From positions 21,022 through 85,021 of the forward strand of contig NZ_BCRJ01000054.1 in NCBI RefSeq assembly GCF_001552535.1: a DNA stretch of 64,000 bases, read 5' to 3'. Position numbers and translations under genes: made by a program. Of the stretch, positions 57,977-64,000 are shown one piece after another (position 1 is the first letter of the stretch; each line of letters begins with the position of its first letter). The notes beneath the pieces are model-generated. The model saw only the letters and a program-made list of their open reading frames with translations, ran no database searches and was not told the origin of the DNA. The DNA comes from Nocardioides jensenii JCM 1364 = NBRC 14755 (GTDB lineage: Bacteria > Actinomycetota > Actinomycetes > Propionibacteriales > Nocardioidaceae).

Positions 57977-58858
57977 TCAGAGGCTCTGAAGGATCTCGCG
58001 CATGAGCTCGGCGGTCTCGGACGGCGTCTTGCCGACCTTGACGCCCACGGCCTCGAGGGCTTCCTTCTTGGCCTGCGCGGTGCCGGAGGAACCCGAGACG
58101 ATCGCGCCGGCGTGGCCCATCGTCTTGCCCTCGGGGGCGGTGAAGCCCGCGACGTAGCCGACGACCGGCTTGGTGACGTTGTCCTTGATGTAGGCCGCGG
58201 CACGCTCCTCGGCGTCGCCACCGATCTCGCCGATCATCACGATCGCCTTGGTCTCCGGGTCGTTCTCGAAGGCCTCGAGCGCGTCGATGTGCGTCGTGCC
58301 GATGACGGGGTCACCGCCGATGCCGATGGCGGTCGAGAAGCCGAAGTCCTTCAGCTCGTACATCATCTGGTAGGTCAGCGTGCCCGACTTCGAGACGAGA
58401 CCGACCGGGCCGGAGCCGGCGATGGTGTGCGGCGTGATGCCGGCCAGCGACTCACCGGGCGTGATGATGCCGGGGCAGTTGGGGCCGATCATGCGGGTGG
58501 ACTTGCCGTCGAGGTAGGCGAACACCTCGGCGGAGTCCTGCACCGGCACGCCCTCGGTGATCACGACCAGCAGGCCGATGCCGGCGTCGATGGCCTCGAT
58601 GCAGGCGTCCTTGGTGAACGCCGGCGGCACGAAGACGACCGACACGTCGGCGCCGGTCTCCTTCATGGCCTCCTCGACGGAGCCGAAGACCGGGAGGTCC
58701 TTGCCGCCGAGCTCGACCGACGTACCGGCCTTGCGGGCGTTGACGCCACCGACGATGTTGGAGCCGGCCTCGACCATGAGGGTGGTGTGCTTGGAGCCCA
58801 TACCGCCCGTCATGCCCTGGACGATGATCTTGGAGTCCTTGTTCAGGTAGATAGACAT
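57977..58858 (-). CDS. sucD: succinyl-CoA synthetase alpha subunit
   Basis: A 293-residue subunit with the CoA-binding domain ([20 protein letters not shown]) and the phosphohistidine site [20 protein letters not shown] near residue 240, whose His carries phosphate from succinyl-phosphate to [22 protein letters not shown] and [16 protein letters not shown] are standard. ATG 58858 follows a purine-rich stretch; the gap to sucC is only 16 bases. It interconverts succinyl-CoA and succinate, receiving succinyl-CoA also from methylmalonyl-CoA. Confidence 0.95.
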   Translation of the reverse strand: MSIYLNKDSKIIVQGMTGGMGSKHTTLMVEAGSNIVGGVNARKAGTSVELGGKDLPVFGSVEEAMKETGADVSVVFVPPAFTKDACIEAIDAGIGLLVVITEGVPVQDSAEVFAYLDGKSTRMIGPNCPGIITPGESLAGITPHTIAGSGPVGLVSKSGTLTYQMMYELKDFGFSTAIGIGGDPVIGTTHIDALEAFENDPETKAIVMIGEIGGDAEERAAAYIKDNVTKPVVGYVAGFTAPEGKTMGHAGAIVSGSSGTAQAKKEALEAVGVKVGKTPSETAELMREILQSL

Positions 58859-58874
58859 GTTTCTCGTCCCGTTC

Positions 58875-60044
58875 TCAGGCGTTCGCCAGCTCGGCGGCCT
58901 TGTCGGCCGCACCGTCCATGGTGTCCACCTGCGTCACGAGCGGGTGGTTCAGCTCGTTGAGGATCCGGCGACCCTCGTCGACGTTGTTGCCGTCGAGGCG
59001 CACGACCAGCGGCTTGGTGGCGGCGTCGCCGAGAATCTCCAGGGCACCCTTGATGCCGTTGGCGACCTCGTCACACGCGGTGATGCCGCCGAAGACGTTC
59101 ACGAACACGCTCTTGACCTGCTCGTCGTTGAGGATCACGTCGAGGCCGTCGGCCATCACCTGGGCGTTGGCGCCGCCACCGATGTCGAGGAAGTTCGCGG
59201 GGGTCACGCCGCCGTGGTTCTCACCGGCGTAGGCGACCACGTCGAGGGTCGACATGACCAGACCGGCACCGTTTCCGATGATGCCGACCGAGCCGTCGAG
59301 CTTGACGTAGTTGAGGCCCTTGTCCTTGGCCTTCGCCTCGAGCGGGTCGGCCTCCTCGCGGATCTCGAAGGCCTCGTGCTCGGGGTGGCGCACCTCGGAG
59401 GCGTTGTCGTCGAGTGACACCTTGCCGTCGAGGGCCTCGAGCTTGTCGCCCTCGAGACGGGCCAGCGGGTTGACCTCGACCAGGGTGGCGTCTTCTTCGA
59501 CGAAGACCTTCCACAGGTCCTGGACCATCTTGATGGCCTGGTCGCGCAGCTCGGCCGGGAAGGCCGCCTCGTCGACGATCGCGGTCGCCTTGGCCTCGTC
59601 GACGCCGGTGAGGGCGTTGATCGAGATCTTCTTGACTGCGTCGGGGTTGGTCTTGGCGACCTCTTCGATCTCGACGCCACCCTCGACGCTGGCGATGCAG
59701 AGGTAGGACCGGTTGGACCGGTCGAGCAGGAAGGAGAAGTAGTACTCCTCCACCGGCGGGGTCGCGGGGGTGACCAGCACCCGGTTCACGGTGAGGCCCT
59801 TGATCTCCATGCCGAGGATGTTGGAGGCGTGTTCGAAGGCCTCGTCCGCGGTCTTGGCGAGCTTGACGCCACCGGCCTTGCCGCGGCCTCCGGCCTTCAC
59901 CTGGGCCTTGATGACGGTCACGCCGCCCAGTTCCTCAGCGGCCGCACGTGCCTCGTCGGCGGTCTCAACGACCTTGCCGAGGGTCGTGGTGACGCCGTGC
60001 TTGGCGAAGAGTTCCTTCGCCTGGTACTCCATCAGGTCTGACAT
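58875..60044 (-). CDS. sucC: succinyl-CoA synthetase beta subunit
   Basis: A 389-residue ATP-grasp subunit. [18 protein letters not shown] opens it, then [20 protein letters not shown] (nucleotide lysines), [20 protein letters not shown] and the C-terminal [23 protein letters not shown] lies 8 nt before the start ATG 60044. A TATAAC -10-like element lies 22-28 nt upstream, giving a short leader. First gene of sucC-sucD. Confidence 0.96.
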   Translation of the reverse strand: MSDLMEYQAKELFAKHGVTTTLGKVVETADEARAAAEELGGVTVIKAQVKAGGRGKAGGVKLAKTADEAFEHASNILGMEIKGLTVNRVLVTPATPPVEEYYFSFLLDRSNRSYLCIASVEGGVEIEEVAKTNPDAVKKISINALTGVDEAKATAIVDEAAFPAELRDQAIKMVQDLWKVFVEEDATLVEVNPLARLEGDKLEALDGKVSLDDNASEVRHPEHEAFEIREEADPLEAKAKDKGLNYVKLDGSVGIIGNGAGLVMSTLDVVAYAGENHGGVTPANFLDIGGGANAQVMADGLDVILNDEQVKSVFVNVFGGITACDEVANGIKGALEILGDAATKPLVVRLDGNNVDEGRRILNELNHPLVTQVDTMDGAADKAAELANA

Positions 60045-60066
60045 CCACCCAGTCCTTTTTCTTTTC

Positions 60067-60072
60067 GTTATA
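60067..60072 (-). promoter_or_regulatory. -10-like element of sucCD
   Basis: TATAAC on the minus strand, 22 nt upstream of the sucC start, gives a leader that includes the AAAGGA ribosome binding site. No -35 consensus is clear. Confidence 0.45.
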
Positions 60073-60201
60073 GTCCGGGGATTCCACTGGGCACCTTAGA
60101 CCCGTCGACAGAGATTGCCCCACGGAGGGTCTCGCCGTGGACGGTGTGACGCGTCACCACCGGAAGAATTTCCGGCGAACATCACGCAGACTGTCCGGAG
60201 G

Positions 60202-60210
60202 TTGTCCACA
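60202..60210 (+). other. isolated DnaA-box-like nonamer
   Basis: TTGTCCACA matches the actinobacterial DnaA box exactly. Only one clear copy is seen in this 253-base gap, so it may be chance or a DnaA titration/regulatory site rather than an origin. GGTGTGACGCGTCACCACC, a partial dyad, lies at 60139-60157. Confidence 0.3.
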
Positions 60211-60227
60211 ATGGACGCCGACCTCGA

Positions 60228-60258
60228 TTTACAGCACCCTCCCGGTGTCCGCTAAAGT
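60228..60258 (+). promoter_or_regulatory. promoter of M23 peptidase gene
   Basis: TTTACA and TAAAGT are 19 nt apart, a plausible sigma-A -35/-10 pair. The transcript would have a leader of about 33 nt with GAGG 8 nt before ATG 60298. Confidence 0.5.
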
Positions 60259-60297
60259 CTGAGGCTGCTTCATCCCCCGAGGTTTGAGGATTCTTGT

Positions 60298-61161
60298 ATG
60301 GGTAACCACCGAGCTCCCCGTCGTGGAGCGCAGTCCGCGACCCCGGGACCCTCGGTCGGCGCCCCTGCCGGAGGCAAGCGCAAGGCGGTCAAGCACGCCG
60401 GACAGCGCGGCCCTCTCTTCCGCAAGCTTCCCTCGACGCCCGTCCTCCTCGGTGTCGCGGCCCTCACCGTCTCGGCCACCGGAGCCGTCACCGTCGGACA
60501 GGCCGACATGTCAACGGCCTCATCCGACGGCGTGAACTTCGCCGCGGCTGCGACCGCGCTGTCGGGTCAGAGCACGGTCTCCTCCACGAGCGCCCGTGCC
60601 GAGCGCAAGCAGACCGTCTCGCGCGACTCCCGTCGCGACGCCCTGGCCGACTCCAGCGAGCAGAAGCTCCAGGCCGCGGCCGAGGCGACCGCCGAGCAAC
60701 GCAACGTCGAGTTGCAGCGCCTGGCCCAGGACGCCGAGAAGCAGGCCAAGAAGATCGCCCTGAACCAGTGGCAGCTACCGCTCACCAGCTACCGCCTGAC
60801 GGCCACCTTCGGCCAGTCCAGCGGCCTGTGGTCCAGCACGCACACCGGCCTCGACTTCGCCGCCCCCGTCGGCACGCCGATCATGTCGGTCACCAACGGC
60901 ACCGTCACCTCCGCCGAGTACGCCGGGGCCTACGGCAACCAGATCATCGTCACCACCGACGACGGCGAAGAGCTCTGGTACTGCCACATGAACGAGTTCG
61001 CGGTCGCCGTCGGCGACACGGTTCGTGCGGGCGACGTCGTCGGCTACGTCGGGGTGACCGGCAACACCACCGGCCCCCACATGCACCTCGAGGTGCGTCC
61101 CGGCGCCGGTGACCCGGTCGACCCGTTCCAGGCGCTCGTCGCCCACGGCATCACGCCCTGA
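60298..61161 (+). CDS. M23 family metallopeptidase (LytM-type)
   Basis: A 287-residue secreted or membrane-anchored peptidoglycan endopeptidase. A basic N-terminus of about 45 residues precedes one hydrophobic segment (about 47-66). A coiled-coil segment rich in Ala/Glu/Gln follows (about 97-155). The LytM zinc domain has HTGLDFAAPVG (first His and Asp) and TTGPHMHLEVRPG (H-x-H ligand), preceded by TATFGQSSGLWSS. All zinc ligands are present, so it should cut peptide cross-bridges. It is divergent from sucC, an arrangement also seen in other actinobacteria. Confidence 0.9.
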   Translation: MGNHRAPRRGAQSATPGPSVGAPAGGKRKAVKHAGQRGPLFRKLPSTPVLLGVAALTVSATGAVTVGQADMSTASSDGVNFAAAATALSGQSTVSSTSARAERKQTVSRDSRRDALADSSEQKLQAAAEATAEQRNVELQRLAQDAEKQAKKIALNQWQLPLTSYRLTATFGQSSGLWSSTHTGLDFAAPVGTPIMSVTNGTVTSAEYAGAYGNQIIVTTDDGEELWYCHMNEFAVAVGDTVRAGDVVGYVGVTGNTTGPHMHLEVRPGAGDPVDPFQALVAHGITP

Positions 61162-61172
61162 CGCAGCCTCGC

Positions 61173-61312
61173 GTCACGAGTCGTTGATTCTCGCGTCGCG
61201 ACTTGTGCGTTCTTGCGTGTCGAGTTGTTGATTCCTGCCAGGTGCGGGCGTCGGCGCCCCGGCGCCTGGGGAGAACCCACAACTCGAGCGACCAGAATCA
61301 ACAACTCGTGAC
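61173..61312. repeat. five-copy 19-nt repeat cluster, three direct and two inverted
   Basis: The consensus is GTCACGAGTTGTTGATTCT. Forward copies start at 61173, 61195 and 61217; inverted copies occupy 61272-61290 and 61294-61312. The first and last copies match at 18 of 19 positions and face each other, so the whole cluster can fold into a long stem. It fills most of the gap between convergent M23 and pcrA genes. Confidence 0.75.
61238..61269. terminator. central hairpin of the repeat cluster
   Basis: CCAGGTGC-GGGCG pairs with CGCCC-CG-GCGCCTGG (one T-G pair, two-base bulge) and is closed by a stable TCGG tetraloop. It probably terminates one or both convergent transcripts. Confidence 0.55.
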
Positions 61313-61356
61313 TGGCCGGCGGACTGCGATCGCGTCACCGGGTCTCGACAGGCCGG

Positions 61357-63789
61357 TCAGAGCTTCTCGACGGGGGCGTAGCGGAGGAGCAGCCGCTTGA
61401 CCCCTTCGGAGCCGAAGTCGATGGAGGCGACGGACTTGTCCGCGACACCTTCGACGGCCACGACGGTGCCCATGCCGAACGAGTCGTGCACGACCCGGTC
61501 ACCCGGCTCCAGGGAAGGAATCTCGCGAGCCGGCTTGGCCTTCTTCGCCGCGTCGAGGCGCGCGGCGGCGCTGCCGAAGTTGCGGCGCCCGGCTGCGGTC
61601 GGCTGACTGAAGTCGATGCCCGAGGATCGGCCCAGGTCGGGACGGTTCCAGGAGGTCTGCGATGCCGCCGTACGCCGCCAGTCGACCAGGGTCGCCGGGA
61701 TCTCGTCGAGGAAGCGCGAGGCCGGGTTGTGGGAGGGGGCACCCCAGGCAGAGCGCATGATCGCTCGGGAGAGGTAGAGCCGCTCGCGGGCCCGGGTGAC
61801 GCCGACGTAGGCCAGCCGCCGCTCCTCCTCGAGCTCGGGCTTGTCGCCGAGTGAGCGCATGTGCGGGAAGACGCCGTCCTCGAGGCCGGTCAGGAACACC
61901 ACCGGGAACTCCAGGCCCTTGGCGGTGTGCAGCGTCATCAGGGTGACCACACCTTGGGCGTCGGCCGCCTCGCCGTCCTCGCCGTCTGCCGGTGGCGGCG
62001 GGATCTGGTCGGTGTCGGCCACCAGCGCCACGCGTTCGAGGAAGTCACCCAGGCCGGGCGTGACTGTGCCGGCGTCGACATCGGTGGGGTCGGCGGACGG
62101 CCCGGCGATCGGGTCGTCGGAGAACTCGCGTGCCACCGCCACCAGCTCGGCGAGGTTCTCGACGCGGGTCTCGTCCTGGGGGTCGTCGGATGCCTCGAGC
62201 TCGGCCAGGTAGCCGGAGCGCTCGAGCACCGACTCGAGGATCACGTCGGGCCGCTCCCCCGCGTCGACCATCGACTGGAGCTCCTCGACCATCGCGACGA
62301 ATCCGCGGATCGCGTTCAGCGAGCGAGTCGCGATGCCGGGCGCCTCCTCGGCTCGGCGCAATGCCTCCCAGAAGATGGTGCGCTCGCGTTCGGCGTACGC
62401 CGAGACGCAGGCCTCGGCGCGGTCGCCGATGCCGCGCTTGGGAGTGTTCAGCACCCGGCGCAGTGAGATCTCGTCGGCCGGGTTCGCCAGCAGGCGGAGG
62501 TAGGCCAGCGCGTCGCGCACCTCCTTGCGCTCGTAGAACCGCACCCCGCCGACGACCTTGTAGGGCTGGCCGGTGCGGATGAAGACCTCTTCGAAGACCC
62601 GCGACTGCGCGTTGGTGCGGTAGAACACCGCCACGTCACCGGGTCGCGCATCACGGGCGTCGGTGAGCTTGTCGATCTCCTCGGAGACGAAGCGAGCCTC
62701 GTCGCGCTCGTCGTCGGCGACGTAGCCGACGATCGCGGCGCCGTCACCTGCCTGGCTCCAGAGCCGCTTCGGCTTGCGGCCGGCGTTGTTGCCGATCACC
62801 GAGTTGGCGGCGTTGAGGATGGTCTGCGTGGAGCGGTAGTTCTGCTCCAGCAGGATCGAGGTGGCGTCCGGGAAGTCCTGCTCGAAGTCGAGGATGTTGC
62901 GGATGTTGGCGCCGCGGAACGCGTAGATCGACTGGTCGGCGTCACCGACCACCATCAGCTCGGCCGGCTCGACCCGCTCCCCGCCGCTGGTCTGGTCGGT
63001 CGGCTGCTCCATCTGCTCGGCACAGAGCTGGTGGATCAGGGCGTACTGGGCGTGGTTGGTGTCCTGGTACTCGTCGACCAGCACGTGCCGGAACCGACGG
63101 CGGTAGACCTCGCGCACCTCTGGGTAGGACTGGAAGAGGTGCACGGTGAACATGATGATGTCGTCGAAGTCGAGAGCGTTGGCGTCGCGCAGCCGCCGCT
63201 GATAGAGCGAGTAGGCCGCGGCGTAGTTCTCCTCGAACTTGTTGTGCGTGTCCTTCGCGGCGTCGTCGGGGTCCTTCAACTCGTTCTTCTGGTTGGAGAC
63301 CCAGTTGAGGACGGCGCGGGGCTGGTACTGCTTGACGTCGAGGTCGAGGTCCTGGCAGACCAAGGTCATCAGCCGCTTGGAGTCGGCCGCGTCGTAGATG
63401 GAGAACGACGACTTGAAGCCGAGCTTGTCGATCTCTTTGCGCAGGATGCGCACACACGCGGAGTGGAACGTGGAGACCCACATGATGCGGGCCCGCTTGC
63501 CGACGAGGTCCTCGACCCGTTCCTTCATCTCGGCAGCGGCCTTGTTGGTGAACGTGATCGCCAGGATCGAGCCGGGGTGTGCCTTGCGCTCGCGGATCAG
63601 CCACGCGATGCGCCGGGTGAGCACCCGGGTCTTGCCGGAGCCGGCGCCGGCCACCACCAGCAGTGGGCGTCCGGCGTGGATCACGGCCGCCCGCTGGGGC
63701 TCGTTGAGACCCTCGAGAAGGGCCTCGTTGGACGGCGTACGGGCGGGCTCGACGGATTCGAGGCCGGGGATCGGAAATGAGGTGCTCAT
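61357..63789 (-). CDS. pcrA: ATP-dependent DNA helicase PcrA/UvrD family
   Basis: An 810-residue superfamily 1A 3'-5' helicase for repair and replication-fork clearing. Q motif region GLNEPQRAAVIH, Walker A GAGSGKTRVLTRR, ITFTNKAAAEMKERV, STFHSACVRILR, Walker B VLVDEYQDTNHAQ, QNYRSTQTILNAAN, and VVTLMTLHTAKGLEFPVVFL are all present in order. The C-terminal tail (GDRVVHDSFGMGTVVAVEG) is the Tudor-like RNA polymerase-binding domain of PcrA. The start is ATG 63789. Confidence 0.95.
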   Translation of the reverse strand: MSTSFPIPGLESVEPARTPSNEALLEGLNEPQRAAVIHAGRPLLVVAGAGSGKTRVLTRRIAWLIRERKAHPGSILAITFTNKAAAEMKERVEDLVGKRARIMWVSTFHSACVRILRKEIDKLGFKSSFSIYDAADSKRLMTLVCQDLDLDVKQYQPRAVLNWVSNQKNELKDPDDAAKDTHNKFEENYAAAYSLYQRRLRDANALDFDDIIMFTVHLFQSYPEVREVYRRRFRHVLVDEYQDTNHAQYALIHQLCAEQMEQPTDQTSGGERVEPAELMVVGDADQSIYAFRGANIRNILDFEQDFPDATSILLEQNYRSTQTILNAANSVIGNNAGRKPKRLWSQAGDGAAIVGYVADDERDEARFVSEEIDKLTDARDARPGDVAVFYRTNAQSRVFEEVFIRTGQPYKVVGGVRFYERKEVRDALAYLRLLANPADEISLRRVLNTPKRGIGDRAEACVSAYAERERTIFWEALRRAEEAPGIATRSLNAIRGFVAMVEELQSMVDAGERPDVILESVLERSGYLAELEASDDPQDETRVENLAELVAVAREFSDDPIAGPSADPTDVDAGTVTPGLGDFLERVALVADTDQIPPPPADGEDGEAADAQGVVTLMTLHTAKGLEFPVVFLTGLEDGVFPHMRSLGDKPELEEERRLAYVGVTRARERLYLSRAIMRSAWGAPSHNPASRFLDEIPATLVDWRRTAASQTSWNRPDLGRSSGIDFSQPTAAGRRNFGSAAARLDAAKKAKPAREIPSLEPGDRVVHDSFGMGTVVAVEGVADKSVASIDFGSEGVKRLLLRYAPVEKL

Positions 63790-63845
63790 GCTGCATCCAC
63801 CCTATGTCGGCGCACTGACAGCAGCGGCCTCGACCCGGGGAGCGG

Positions 63846-64000
63846 TCAGTCGCGGAGGACGGTGATCTCGACGCCATCGCCGAGGCGGTAGGGGCTGGTC
63901 GCCAGGAGCGCCCCCAACGACCGCCGCATCCGGGAGATCTCGGCGCGCACGGTGACCTGGTGCTCGCTGTCGCCGTACAGCATCAGGCTGAGCGCTCCCG
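63846..64000 (-). CDS. C-terminal fragment of a GAF/transcriptional-regulator-like protein (truncated by window edge)
   Basis: The last 51 codons are open into the window edge. They encode LMLYGDSEHQVTVRAEISR, then MRRSLGALLATSPYRLGDG and a short end. The pattern T-V-R-A-E-I-x-R-M-R-R-x-L-G plus PYRL resembles the C-terminal helical DNA-binding part of actinobacterial GAF-domain regulators. The identification rests on this short stretch only. It is upstream of pcrA on the same strand, with 56 bases between. Confidence 0.5.
   Translation of the reverse strand, partial: GALSLMLYGDSEHQVTVRAEISRMRRSLGALLATSPYRLGDGVEITVLRD

Noticed and set aside
60202..60210. DnaA box as evidence for an origin
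   Set aside because: A single clear box with no AT-rich region and no dnaA/dnaN genes nearby.
60259..60297. c-di-AMP riboswitch ahead of the M23 peptidase gene
   Set aside because: Cell-wall hydrolase genes in actinobacteria can carry one, but the predicted leader is only about 33 nt and lacks the conserved motifs.

Overview
The window is high-GC DNA with dense, often overlapping genes, many GTG starts and hairpin terminators without U-tracts. It looks like a chromosomal segment of an actinobacterium, most likely the Nocardioides/Nocardioidaceae group. That assignment is inferred from gene families and gene order (b558-type sdhCAB, monomeric isocitrate dehydrogenase, DUF3017 beside folD, actinobacterial ABC, sigma and lipoprotein families). 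No rRNA, tRNA, transposase, phage gene or CRISPR array was recognised. No gene-free stretch exceeds about 255 bases; the largest is 60045-60297, which holds divergent promoters.

Region 1 (1-20.8 kb) is mainly nucleoside and deoxyribose salvage: a phosphohexomutase, deoC with two aldehyde dehydrogenase-family genes, add, deoA, cdd, and a complete BMP-type nucleoside ABC importer (lipoprotein, double ATPase, two permeases). Imported nucleosides would be deaminated by Cdd/Add and phosphorolysed by DeoA. The deoxyribose-5-phosphate would be cleaved by DeoC, and the acetaldehyde probably oxidised by the ALDH. Between these sit a crotonase, a MaoC-type protein, a substrate-binding/VWA fusion, a small kinase with a C39-like partner, and several conserved proteins.

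Region 2 (19.6-32.4 kb) holds an M20 amidohydrolase, the methylmalonyl-CoA mutase operon mutA-mutB-meaB (propionyl-CoA to succinyl-CoA), a GT4 glycosyltransferase, a YibE/F protein and sdhCAB. Region 3 (32.5-45.7 kb) holds BrkB/YihY, a 2H phosphoesterase, trpS, an MFS exporter, a 1205-residue fused ABC exporter with one degenerate ATP site, a lipoprotein, monomeric NADP-isocitrate dehydrogenase, an aquaporin with a repetitive tail, and another lipoprotein.

Region 4 (45.8-64 kb) resembles a conserved actinobacterial block: mdh, DUF3017, folD, purH, purN, PerM-like protein, sucD, sucC, M23 peptidase and pcrA. FolD supplies the formyl-folate that PurN and PurH consume. Into this mostly minus-strand block a plus-strand cassette is placed (53164-57871). 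It contains a sigma-like protein fused to a membrane sensor, a homologous stand-alone sigma factor with a separate membrane partner, and a small CxxC protein. With sdhCAB, idh, mdh and sucCD, the window carries much of the TCA cycle, into which the methylmalonyl-CoA pathway feeds.

Two window-wide patterns stand out. At least 12 start codons lie exactly 6-7 nt downstream of a -10-like hexamer, suggesting frequent leaderless transcription. Several intergenic regions also hold long inverted repeats, including a five-copy 19-nt repeat cluster next to pcrA.
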